Positions 54,480 through 63,086 of a DNA stretch of 64,000 nt are shown here, piece by piece; positions within the stretch are counted from its first letter, which is position 1; every line of letters starts with the position of its first letter. The stretch is from CAZFPT01 sp046541875 (GTDB lineage Bacteria > Planctomycetota > Phycisphaerae > SM23-33), in assembly GCA_046541875.1 (NCBI GenBank), contig JBKHCL010000003.1, positions 3,279-67,278 on the forward strand. Direction: 5' to 3'. Both the position numbers and the translations under genes were made by a program. Under the pieces are notes generated by a model, which made no database searches, had not been told where the DNA came from, and saw nothing but the letters and a program-made list of their open reading frames with translations.

Positions 54480-55505
54480 ATGTCGAACGCCTTTCCCAGG
54501 GTGTTGGTAGTCGATGATGACGTGCGCCTGGGCCGCGCTGTGGAAGAGGGCCTCAAGGCACGCGGCCAAGGCTGCCTCGTCGTCAATGGCGCAATCCGCG
54601 CCCGCCAACTCATGCACCGCCACACGTTCGACGTGCTCGTCACCGACGTGTCGATGCCCGTGGCCACCGGCCTGGAACTGCTCGACGACGCCCTGGAACT
54701 CAACCCCGACTGCCGCGTGATCCTCATCACCGGGATCCGATCGGCCCGCTGCCTGGCCCGTGCGCTGGAAGCGGGCGCGTACGACTTTCTTCACAAACCC
54801 TTTGAAGTCAGCGAATTGGCGAGAGTCGTCAAAGCCGCCCTGGATGGCGGGATCGCCCCGGCCCTGTCGCTGCGGGCTGCCAAGGCACTCGAGCAGAAGC
54901 AGGTCACCGGGCAGGCCGGTCTGGAAGCCGTCGGTGCGCTGGTCAAGGCCGTCGAGGCCAAGGACCCCTGCACCTGCCGACACAGCGAGCACGTAGCCCA
55001 CTACGCGGTCGCACTGGCGGATCTTCTGGGCCTGGGTAGCAGCGAGACCGAACGCATCCGGACGGCCGCCATGCTGCACGACGCCGGGAAGATCGGCATC
55101 CCCGACCGCATTCTCACCAAGCCAGGACGCCTGGACGACAGCGAGTTCGGGCGCATTCGTCGCCACCCAGCCATCGGGGCCGAGATCCTCGAGAACATCG
55201 CCATGTTCTCCCAGGAGGCCGGGCTGATCCGCTACCACCACGAACGGTGGGACGGGACGGGCTACTCCGAAGGCCTGCGCGGCGAGCAGATCCCGCTGGG
55301 CGCCCGGATCATTGCCATCGCCGACGCCGTCGATGCCATGCTCATGCGACGCAGCTATAAGGCCCCGTTCACCGTCGAACAGACCGTCGCCCAACTCGAA
55401 CAGGGGAGCGGCACGCAGTTCGACCCGAACCTCGCTGCCGTCGCGGCAAGGTGGGTCCGCGAAAACCCCGACCAGGTCATCCTCCACGCCGACCAGGCCG
55501 CCTGA
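54480..55505 (+). CDS. response regulator with HD-GYP-type phosphodiesterase domain
   Basis: A 341-residue two-domain protein. The REC domain (1-125) has the acidic pair VVDDD, phospho-acceptor Asp56 in VTDVSMP and the conserved Lys in HKPFE. The HD-GYP domain (about 145-341) has HSEHVAHYAVALA, the HD dyad at His200-Asp201 in MLHDAGKIGIPD, and HHERWDGTGYSEG, so the third signature residue is Ser263 and not Pro. HD-GYP proteins cleave cyclic di-GMP. All metal-ligand histidines and aspartates seem present, so activity is likely. AGGAGG precedes the ATG by 6 bases. A partner histidine kinase is not in the window. Confidence 0.88.
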   Translation: MSNAFPRVLVVDDDVRLGRAVEEGLKARGQGCLVVNGAIRARQLMHRHTFDVLVTDVSMPVATGLELLDDALELNPDCRVILITGIRSARCLARALEAGAYDFLHKPFEVSELARVVKAALDGGIAPALSLRAAKALEQKQVTGQAGLEAVGALVKAVEAKDPCTCRHSEHVAHYAVALADLLGLGSSETERIRTAAMLHDAGKIGIPDRILTKPGRLDDSEFGRIRRHPAIGAEILENIAMFSQEAGLIRYHHERWDGTGYSEGLRGEQIPLGARIIAIADAVDAMLMRRSYKAPFTVEQTVAQLEQGSGTQFDPNLAAVAARWVRENPDQVILHADQAA

Positions 55506-55679
55506 GACCCACGCCTCCAGGGCGCATAGCGCCTTGCCCACACCCGCCATGTCGGCCGTCGGCACCGCCGGATCCCCATGGAGGAAAGATACAAGGCTGG
55601 GCACTTGTGCCCACCTTCCGGCTACGTCGGGGCGGCCTCGTTCGACGCGAATCGTCGGCGGCCATGTCCGGTCGAAGGG

Positions 55680-57413
55680 TCAGCGCGATTTGACGTTGTG
55701 CAGTTTGACCCAAGCTTCGGCCAACTCACGGTCGGCGATCCACAGCATATGCCGACGACGGTCGGCGGCGACGTCTTTGGCGGGATGGAGGTAGGACATC
55801 GGCTTGGGGGCGCCGTCGGCAAAGCGCTTGCGGAAGGCCTTCTCCTTGGCCTCCTTGTCGGCCTGGGTTGCCTTGGCTGCGGCGACTTCCTTTTCGGTGG
55901 CCTTGGCGAAGCCCGGCTCGACGTGACCCCAGGTGACGCTGTGCATCCGCAGCGCGAAGAGCATCGGGTACAGTCCCGGACGCATCGCGACGACCTGGTT
56001 GTGATCGACGGGCACACCGTTGAGCACGATCTGCAGTCGCACCGCCATGGAGTGATAGCCGACGATCTTTACGGTGCGCGCCTCGTCGACCTTCAGCACG
56101 GTGTAGCCAATGACGGTGATCTGCTTGTTTTTTGGCTGCAGGCCGTGCTTCATCGTGAGGCCGCGGGGGTTGCCCTTCTCCCGTCGGCCGATCTCTTTGT
56201 CGGCGATCGGGGTGAAGGTGGCGGTCTTCCCGTCGATCTTGATGGTGTCGTCGGGCTTGGGGCGGAGGTCCTTGAACGCGCTGACGTCGACCATCGGATC
56301 GGTCTTCATTGCCCACGGGAGGTTCTTGGTCAGCAGCCACTTCGTGGGGCTCATAGGCACCTCGAAGGAGACCACCGGCACGCCGTCGGCGGGCTGGTAG
56401 TCCTTGGCGGGCGCAATTTCGACGTAGCCGTTAAGCTTCGGTCGATCGGCGTGGGGGTCCACCACGTAGCCATCCTTATCACACACCAAGTCCATGCGAG
56501 GCCGACCGAACGTATCTTCCACGGCGAAGGGTTCGATCAGGTAGCCGGTCGACGGATCGACCTTCTTGAGCTTGATCGGGGCGTTGGTGGCGTAGGCGTC
56601 GGCGGGCACGCGCAGCTCCATCGCCTTGTCCACGAACAGGGCGAGGTAGTTCCACACGTCACGCACGCTGGTCTTGCCGGGATGCGACTTGCCCCAGCCC
56701 TTGGATCCGTGGGCATCGACATAGTCGCCGTGGCCTACACCGTGTGCGACGATCTGGTGAGGCAGCACGTTGGTGTGCAAGCGGTAGTTCAGCAGCGACG
56801 GCCTGACGTGCTTGGCGAACGTGCCGCCCCATTCCAGTTCACCGTTGGCGCTGCAGTGCAGGATGGTCTGGTCTTCGATGTTGGACCAGTCGGCCATCGG
56901 CCATTTGGGCGTCTCGGCGTGATAGTTGATGGTTGCGACCGTGCGGCCGGGATACTTCCACGCCATGTAGTATGGGAACTTGCCCATCGACGACTTGCCG
57001 AACGTCACCCACGGGGCGTGGGCGATCTCCTCGTGACCGACCTGCTTGGCGACGTGGGCGAGGATCTTCGGCACGTTGTCCAGATCGCTCTGCAGGGCGT
57101 ACCGGAAGTAGATGATCGCCATACCATGCTTGGCGGCGACGGCACGGGTCTTCTCGTATTCGGCGAAGTGCTTGGAATCGGTGTTGGCCACAATCAGCAG
57201 CATGCCGCGGATCTTCTTTGCATCCTTCGGCACCCAGGCAAGGATGGGAGTCTGCTTCTTCTTTCGCTTGGCGTCGATCTTTGCCTGGATCGAGGCGGGC
57301 ATGTCCATGCTGTACGGCCAGGGGTCCTTGCCTCCCTCGGCTGCAAAGGTTGCGTCCGGCGTTACTGCTGCGTACGCCAACATCACGATTATCAGGCTGC
57401 ACAAACGTTTCAT
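55680..57413 (-). CDS. exported alpha/beta-hydrolase-like protein with a shared C-terminal domain
   Basis: A 577-residue exported protein (signal peptide 1-27). GAAGGGA precedes the ATG. Residues about 45-290 read as an alpha/beta hydrolase: MLLIVANTDS, GMAIIYFRYAL and a nucleophile-elbow-like FGKSSMGKFP, although the canonical G-x-S-x-G is not exact. Residues about 340-500 (VPVVSFEVPMSPTKWL...LRPKPDDT...HNQVVAMRPGLYP...WGHVEPGF) match an internal stretch of the next protein upstream (reverse strand), so the two share a domain of unknown function. It probably belongs to one operon with the gene at 57480. Enzymatic function is tentative. Confidence 0.65.
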   Translation of the reverse strand: MKRLCSLIIVMLAYAAVTPDATFAAEGGKDPWPYSMDMPASIQAKIDAKRKKKQTPILAWVPKDAKKIRGMLLIVANTDSKHFAEYEKTRAVAAKHGMAIIYFRYALQSDLDNVPKILAHVAKQVGHEEIAHAPWVTFGKSSMGKFPYYMAWKYPGRTVATINYHAETPKWPMADWSNIEDQTILHCSANGELEWGGTFAKHVRPSLLNYRLHTNVLPHQIVAHGVGHGDYVDAHGSKGWGKSHPGKTSVRDVWNYLALFVDKAMELRVPADAYATNAPIKLKKVDPSTGYLIEPFAVEDTFGRPRMDLVCDKDGYVVDPHADRPKLNGYVEIAPAKDYQPADGVPVVSFEVPMSPTKWLLTKNLPWAMKTDPMVDVSAFKDLRPKPDDTIKIDGKTATFTPIADKEIGRREKGNPRGLTMKHGLQPKNKQITVIGYTVLKVDEARTVKIVGYHSMAVRLQIVLNGVPVDHNQVVAMRPGLYPMLFALRMHSVTWGHVEPGFAKATEKEVAAAKATQADKEAKEKAFRKRFADGAPKPMSYLHPAKDVAADRRRHMLWIADRELAEAWVKLHNVKSR

Positions 57414-57479
57414 CGGGTATCCCTTCAAAGTCATCGAATCACATTTCATGTTCGGCTCGGCCGTCGCAAACGCAGCCCG

Positions 57480-60400
57480 CTACTTCTTGTCGAGAACAAG
57501 GTTCTTGCCGTTGAAGCGAACGGTCCGTCGGCCGACGGTGACGGTGGCGCTCAGCCCCTTCCCGGAAACCTTCACATCGGGGTGGGTTTGGCCCTTGGGA
57601 ACGATCGTACCGACGAAGAAGAAGTGGTCTTCGCCGGGCACGCGTACCGCATCAATTACGAACTTGAGCTTCGTGCCCTGCGCCTTGCCCCACTTCTTGA
57701 TGATCTCGCGGATCATCGGGTCGGTATCGACGTTGACCTTTCGGGGGTAAGCAAAGGTCCCATCAAGCGTGGCGTCGGTCTTCTCCGGTGCGATCGCGAA
57801 GCCGTCATCGCGCGTGGTGACGATCTGCTTGAGGAGGTTCTCGCCTTTCTTCGCCTTGCCCTCGGGCTTGGGCGGCTGGAAGAGCCACTGGCGGGTGTAC
57901 TCGTCGCCGCCGTCGATTTGATCGACCAGGGCGAACAGGCACGGCGCGCCGCTGATCCCGCTGAAGTCGAACGCCAGCGACCGCTTTCCGGTGATGTTGG
58001 AGGGCGGGGGGATCTTCTCGCCCTTGGGAACGCTCACCACCGGGAAGCGCAGATGGCCGTACTTGCTGTACCAGTAGCGACCCTTTCGGCTGTAGATCTC
58101 GTCGAGGTCGGCGCTGAGCACCATGGTGCGGGCCTTTTCGTCCATCGCCAAGTGTGTGAGGAATGCCCGGCCGCCATCATTCAGGCCGCCTTCGGGCAGC
58201 CAGACGACGTTTTCGTTCTGACGGTTGCGGACGCGGCTGGACGTGCCGGTCGCCCAGTTTTGCCCCAGTCCACGCAGGCGATACGTGCCGGCGTTGGCGC
58301 CGTTCCAGCCGCTGATGATCTGGCTTTTGAGGAAGACCTGCGCGATGAACGCATCTTCGCCCCAGCCGCTGCGGATGGCGTAATAACCCAAATCGGGCGC
58401 TTTCCACACCCGCGGCAGGTTCGTACCGATCGGCGTGGGCTTCATGTCCAGCGGATAGCTGATAAACGCTCGGACCGGGTCCTCGGCGAGTACTTCGACG
58501 GGCAACTCGGTGTTGTCCACCTTCTGCCATACCTGCCATGCCTTCAGCACGTCGGTCTTCCATTGCTCGCGGACCACCGGGAACAGTGCGGCGAAGAAGC
58601 GGTTGGGGATCGCCGTGGTACCGTTGATATCCTGCGGGCCGCCGACGAGTTTGCGCGGGATGTAGTCGGGGTACTGGAAATCCGGCGCCAGGTCGTAGCC
58701 CATGACGCGGCGGTACGCAGGCCAGAGCTTGGCGTGCCCGGACATCGCATCCAGCGAATAATGGCCGACCTCGGCTTGGAAGCCCCCGCGACCGACCGCG
58801 TCGGTGCAGTGCAGGTAGCTGGTAAATCGCGCCAGACGCATCAGCCGCGTGAACGCGGGGTTGCCCCCGCCGGTCCGCTTCCAGGTAGCCAGCACCGTGT
58901 CGTAGGCGGACTTTCGCGTCTCGTACTTGCCCTTGAGCTTCTCGGCCTGCTTGGCCCAGGCCTTTTCGGCTCCCTCTTTGTACGGCCAGATGCCCGGTGC
59001 GAAATGCCCCCACTTCATCCGCCACTGGGCCATCGCCATCAGCGGGTAATAACCCGGTTTGAGCTTCACAACCTGGCCGTGTGACAGCAGCTTGCCCGCC
59101 AGGGCCAGCTGCGAAAGATTCGCCCGCGAGGTGGGGTTGAAGATCGTGTATTTGCCCGGCTTGTCCACCTTGATCACGGTGTACAGAACGATCGTGAACG
59201 GCTTATCGAGCTGCGCCTTGGCGTTGGCGTGCGGAGAGAGTACCGAATCGATCTCCAGCCCGCCGATTTTGTCGTCCGAACGGAACTTCTCGTTCATCTT
59301 CTTGAGCTCAAGACTGAAATCGCCCACGTGCAGCGTGTCGCCCGGCTTGGGCCGGAGGTCCTCCAGGCCGTAGAATACCTCTCGCGGATCATCCGGGGTG
59401 GCCTGGAACATCGGCTTGGTGTGCAGCCACTCGGTGGGCGACTGGCCTGGAGTCAGCTTGACGACGGGCACGCCCTTGGCCGGTGTGAAGTCCTTGTCCG
59501 GAGGGACGGTTTCCTCAAGGAACGGCTGCGAGGGAGGCTCGGGCTTGGGGGCCGGTTCGTCGAATACCGCCAGCGCCCCGTGCGTAAGCCCCGAGTACAC
59601 ATTGGCTACATGATTGCTCACCACGTGCCAGTTGGTCGTGCCCAGCGACTCGGGCGCGAAGTACGCCTGGAACGCGAAGTTCGCCAGGTACGCGCGGTAG
59701 CGACGCTTGAAGTCTTCCGACAGCGCGTCGTAGCACAGGTCGTACACCAAGGCCGTCTCCTCCAACTGCGCCCACAGGGGCTTCTTCGGCACAAAGGGGT
59801 CGGCACTGGGCTTCTTGCCGGACAGATACAGCTCGGCCTCCTTCTCGGCCTTCCTGGCCCACTCCTTGTCGCCGGTGAGCTGGTAGAGCATGCCCAACGC
59901 CGTAGGCGTACCGGCCTCCTTCATGCGATTGATCGCAGCCTTGCCGAAGGGCGTGTTCATCTTCGCCTTCAATGCCGGCAACTCGTGCTTGCGGAACAGA
60001 ATCCGTGGATGCTCCTGTGGCTGAAGAGGGCGGCGATCCTTGGACCGCTGCGGGGCGTATACTTCACCGGTGGCCGTCCCGCTGACCTTCTCGTCGTTGT
60101 ATTGGCCGGTGAACGTGCCGCCCAGCCGACGACCGTCGCGCTTCAGTTCGATCGTGTAACTGCCCTGGCCGCCCTTGATCCACTTGTCGGGCGTGATGAC
60201 CGTGCCGACCCTGAGCGTGATTTCGTCGTTCTTCACGCTTGCCTCGTGGACCGCTCCCTTGTGGAAGGGCATGTTGAAGTTACGCGAAACCGCGTAGACC
60301 GCACCCCAGTCATCGCCGTACTGCACCAGGTCCATGACCAGCTCGCGCGGGTCGCCGGGGGTGTCTCCGCGGTACATGGCCTTGTCCAGCACCAATTGAT

Positions 60401-60515
60401 AGTAGACGGGCGGAGTTTTGGGGGCTTTGGTTTCGTTGTCGGCCTGCTCAGCAACGGCCGGCCCGACCCACGGCCCCAAAAGCAGCAATACGATTGCGTA
60501 ACGCAGTTTCAGCAT
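57480..60515 (-). CDS. large exported heparinase-like protein with degenerate active site
   Basis: A 1011-residue exported protein (signal peptide 1-22). Near residue 108 it has DKWIKGGQGSYTIEL, the same small domain found in the 1345-residue protein at 27766. A helical barrel follows (about 165-310), interrupted by a domain at about 345-515 that is shared with the downstream hydrolase-like protein, then more barrel and a heparinase II/III-type beta-sandwich. Where active enzymes have a GHxHxD..S segment, this has SGWNGANAGTYRLRGLG (near residue 735), with no His or Asp. It may be inactive, or use other residues. AlyQ/oligo-alginate-lyase-like alternatives cannot be excluded. A consensus-like promoter lies 60 bases upstream. 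Confidence 0.7.
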   Translation of the reverse strand: MLKLRYAIVLLLLGPWVGPAVAEQADNETKAPKTPPVYYQLVLDKAMYRGDTPGDPRELVMDLVQYGDDWGAVYAVSRNFNMPFHKGAVHEASVKNDEITLRVGTVITPDKWIKGGQGSYTIELKRDGRRLGGTFTGQYNDEKVSGTATGEVYAPQRSKDRRPLQPQEHPRILFRKHELPALKAKMNTPFGKAAINRMKEAGTPTALGMLYQLTGDKEWARKAEKEAELYLSGKKPSADPFVPKKPLWAQLEETALVYDLCYDALSEDFKRRYRAYLANFAFQAYFAPESLGTTNWHVVSNHVANVYSGLTHGALAVFDEPAPKPEPPSQPFLEETVPPDKDFTPAKGVPVVKLTPGQSPTEWLHTKPMFQATPDDPREVFYGLEDLRPKPGDTLHVGDFSLELKKMNEKFRSDDKIGGLEIDSVLSPHANAKAQLDKPFTIVLYTVIKVDKPGKYTIFNPTSRANLSQLALAGKLLSHGQVVKLKPGYYPLMAMAQWRMKWGHFAPGIWPYKEGAEKAWAKQAEKLKGKYETRKSAYDTVLATWKRTGGGNPAFTRLMRLARFTSYLHCTDAVGRGGFQAEVGHYSLDAMSGHAKLWPAYRRVMGYDLAPDFQYPDYIPRKLVGGPQDINGTTAIPNRFFAALFPVVREQWKTDVLKAWQVWQKVDNTELPVEVLAEDPVRAFISYPLDMKPTPIGTNLPRVWKAPDLGYYAIRSGWGEDAFIAQVFLKSQIISGWNGANAGTYRLRGLGQNWATGTSSRVRNRQNENVVWLPEGGLNDGGRAFLTHLAMDEKARTMVLSADLDEIYSRKGRYWYSKYGHLRFPVVSVPKGEKIPPPSNITGKRSLAFDFSGISGAPCLFALVDQIDGGDEYTRQWLFQPPKPEGKAKKGENLLKQIVTTRDDGFAIAPEKTDATLDGTFAYPRKVNVDTDPMIREIIKKWGKAQGTKLKFVIDAVRVPGEDHFFFVGTIVPKGQTHPDVKVSGKGLSATVTVGRRTVRFNGKNLVLDKK

Positions 60516-60576
60516 GATTCAGTCTCCGATCAGTTGTCCGGATTTCACTGGGGTGATGCATTGAATTGCAGGACAT

Positions 60577-60605
60577 AGTATACGGTAAGCGGAGGCTGAG
60601 TTGAA
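60577..60605 (-). promoter_or_regulatory. sigma-70-like promoter for the heparinase-like/hydrolase-like pair
   Basis: On the reverse strand, TTCAAC, a 17-base spacer and TATACT, 62 bases before the ATG at 60515. Confidence 0.6.
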
Positions 60606-60661
60606 CTTCCGTTCTCCGCTCCGCCTGCGAGTTGTGTGCGACATAAATTGGGGGCGGCGTG

Positions 60662-60832
60662 TCAGGCGGCACGTTGGAATTTCCGGTAGTCATTCCACAG
60701 GCGGCTGTTGTCCAAGGCGGTCAGGGCCATCATGGCATCGGCGTTGTCGGTGTCCCATCGCATGCCCGGGCCTTTGACCCGCGCGGTAGTCGTGCCGCAC
60801 TGGCTCTCGGTCGGCCCGGACCCGCAATCGTA
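60662..60832 (-). mobile_element. C-terminal remnant of a transposase
   Basis: On the reverse strand the frame reads YDCGSGPTESQCG, then RVKGPGMRWDTDNADAMMAL and ends NDYRKFQRAA with a stop. The GSGPTE and KG-GMRW blocks are typical of the C-termini of transposases of the ISKra4 or related groups (from memory, not searched). Only about 56 residues are recognisable. The left boundary at 60662 is the stop; the right boundary falls near 60820-60860, where a HEAT-repeat fragment begins on the other strand. No terminal inverted repeats are visible. Confidence 0.6.
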
Positions 60833-61501
60833 GCCTTGGGCAACGAAACGGGGAAGACCGTCGAAGCGCTGCGGGCGAAGCTCACCACCGACCACGCCGA
60901 CCAGGCCGCCCACGCACTGGTTGCCTTCGCCGAAAAGATGCCGAAGCAAACGGCCGCCGCCAAGGCCGAACTGATCAACCTGCTGACTTCCAAAAACGCC
61001 AAAGTCGCCATCGCCGCCGCGAATTGCTTGCGGCAGGTACCGCTCGGCAAAGAGGCGGTTGCGCCGCTTAAACATACGGTCCTGAAAGTCGACCATCAGC
61101 CGGCCGAGCCGTTGCTGAAGGGCTACTGCAAAGACGCGCTGATTGAAATCGTTCGTAATCAAGGGTCCGGCGAAGCGGAGGCAGGGGCGGCACTGGTCGA
61201 GATCCATCGCGCTGATAAGCGTTTCGCCAGTGATGTCTGCAGACTGCTGAACATTGAGTTCCAGGCAGTGAAAGACCCTGCCGTAGCGAAGCGTTTCGCA
61301 GATATCGCGTTGAAGATCGCTGACGGCGTCAAACATTCGACCCGTCCTTTCCACAATATGCTCCCGCTGTTGGCCGAGCATCACGAGGACAAGCAAGAGG
61401 TCGCCGGGGTCATGGAAGCGATCGCCAAGGAACATGGAGACACCCGCACCGGTCGTAAAGCAAAGGCTGCTTTGAGGAAGTTGGAGAGCGCCTCAAAATA
61501 G
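60818..61501 (+). pseudogene. 5'-truncated HEAT-repeat protein
   Basis: From about 60850 the forward frame reads as HEAT-type helical repeats: ALRAKLTTDHADQAAHALVAF, AKAELINLLTSKNAKVAIAAAN, LGKEAVAPLKHTVL and more, about 200 residues to the stop at 61499. Its upstream open part is antisense to the transposase remnant and has no repeat character, so the natural N-terminus is missing. The gene was probably cut by an insertion sequence that has since decayed. I cannot tell what the intact protein did; HEAT repeats usually bind other proteins. Confidence 0.55.
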
Positions 61502-61615
61502 CTCAGCGAGGCCCTTAGAGGCAGGTCCTTGTATCGCGCAATCGGGGGAATCTTCCGAGGCCGACACGTTCCGGGCGGTCCGGTGTGTCGCCGGATCGCA
61601 ACGGCGAACAGGCGG

Positions 61616-62182
61616 TCAGTTATTGGCGGGTCTGCCGAACTGCACCGGGACGGCCGGGGCGGTGGGCTCGCCAGGCAAGGCGGGTTCTTCTTCGAGTGAG
61701 TTGAGCGTGATGGTCTGTTCGGCGTCGGACGCCTGGAAGCCGTCGATGGCTTCGAGCGTTTCGCGGATGGTCGGCTGGGCGGGCTGGGCCTCCAGTGACT
61801 TGGCCAGCGTGGTCCGGGCGTCGTCAAAGCGTTCGCAGCGGAGGTAGGCCAACCCCAGCAGGTTGAGGATGGCGATATTGGCGGCGTCCTGCTGGATTGC
61901 CGGTTCGAGGCACTCGACCACGCCGGGCCAGTTTTGATCGTGCCTGTGGATGACGGCGAGGTTTCCCAGCGCCGGCAGGAAGTTCGGCCGGAGCTCCAGA
62001 ACGCGGCCGATATGCTGCCGACCGGCGTTGAAATCGCCCTGTTGCACCGCGATCACGCCGAGGTTGTTGAGCGCCTCGACGCAGTCGGGGGCGTCGTTGA
62101 GTACCTGCTGGAAGATGGTTCTGGCTTCGTCGATCTGCCCACGGGCGAACATCATTTCGCCCTCTTTGACTTTTTCAGTCAC
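61616..62182 (-). CDS. TPR-repeat protein
   Basis: A 188-residue protein with about four tetratricopeptide repeats (ARTIFQQVLNDAPDCVEALNNLGVIA, GRQHIGRVLELRPNFLPALGNLAVI and others), then a 45-residue Pro/Glu-rich tail. The start is GTG at 62182, with AAAGGGTG upstream. It has no signal peptide, so it is probably cytoplasmic and scaffolds other proteins. No partner is evident from the neighbours. Confidence 0.75.
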   Translation of the reverse strand: MTEKVKEGEMMFARGQIDEARTIFQQVLNDAPDCVEALNNLGVIAVQQGDFNAGRQHIGRVLELRPNFLPALGNLAVIHRHDQNWPGVVECLEPAIQQDAANIAILNLLGLAYLRCERFDDARTTLAKSLEAQPAQPTIRETLEAIDGFQASDAEQTITLNSLEEEPALPGEPTAPAVPVQFGRPANN

Positions 62183-62329
62183 GCGTCACACCCTTTCCGA
62201 GTGAATGCTCCCTGGCATGCGGGCCGGAACCCGCGCACCGCTCCCCCTGCAAATCGGAAATCGCGGCCGAGGCGGCCAAAGAAATCCTGCTTTTCGTGGC
62301 CTCTCAGCAGAACCAGGTTGGCCGACGGT

Positions 62330-62962
62330 TCATCGGATCAGGATCGCGCGCACGGGGGAGGCTTCGAACCCGGCGAGTTTCAGCGGGAGGCAGTGGAGCT
62401 CATACCGCCCGGGCTGGACGGCAGCGAGGTCGGCGCCTTCCAGGATCAGGACATCGTGGGTCAGCAGTTCCATGTGCACCGGGTGGCCGGCAGAACCGAA
62501 GGCCTCGATCGAGAGGTAATCGATGCCCACCAGCCCGAGTTGTCGCTCGATGGCCCGGCGGGCGCCCGCCGGGGACAGTGCGACGAATTCACGGGTGAAC
62601 CTCGGCGTGCGGATCAACCCAGCCGGCGTGTTGTCCGTGAGGAACAGGACGGCCTGGCCGGGCTGGGGGTCGGCGGCGTCGACATGTTCCGGACCGACCG
62701 CATGGCAGCCGCGAGCGTCGACAACGGTCGCCGGCAGGATCCACCGCTCGGGCGGGTAGGCTTCGAGCATCGCCCCGCCCGGGACGAAATGGGCCGGGGC
62801 GTCCACGTGTGTCCCGTGGTGTACGCTGCAGGCCAGGCGGGAGACGAATCCGCCGCCGTGATCGCGGGCGTCGCTGATTTCCTGCTCGAAGCCCGGATCG
62901 CCCTCCCAACTGGGTGCTTCGATGCCCATCGTGGCGGTGATGTCAATGATCTCGCGCGTCAT
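62330..62962 (-). CDS. cyclase-family metal-dependent hydrolase (kynurenine-formamidase-like)
   Basis: A 210-residue enzyme of the cyclase/KynB family. The metal-binding motif HHGTHVDAPAHF is intact, IDITATMG starts the chain as in the family, and DYLSIEAFG and HPVHMELLTHDVLILEG complete the C-terminal half. Family members hydrolyse formamides or lactone-like amide bonds. ATG 62962 is chosen because GGAGGAGA lies 6 bases upstream. It sits upstream of the TPR gene on the same strand, with a 147-base gap. Substrate not determinable: tryptophan catabolism genes are absent here. Confidence 0.82.
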   Translation of the reverse strand: MTREIIDITATMGIEAPSWEGDPGFEQEISDARDHGGGFVSRLACSVHHGTHVDAPAHFVPGGAMLEAYPPERWILPATVVDARGCHAVGPEHVDAADPQPGQAVLFLTDNTPAGLIRTPRFTREFVALSPAGARRAIERQLGLVGIDYLSIEAFGSAGHPVHMELLTHDVLILEGADLAAVQPGRYELHCLPLKLAGFEASPVRAILIR

Positions 62963-63037
62963 CGTGTCTCCTCCCATCCGTGCGGCGCGCAAACGGGCTA
63001 AACGCCACGGCTGTGGAACGGTTCTGTTCTCTCGGGG

Positions 63038-63065
63038 TTGCTCCCCGTACCATGCTTCATACTAT
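63038..63065 (+). promoter_or_regulatory. sigma-70-like promoter for the DUF445 gene
   Basis: TTGCTC, a 16-base spacer and TACTAT, 21 bases before the ATG at 63087. Confidence 0.5.
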
Positions 63066-63086
63066 GGGTTGAACAGGAACACTGCC

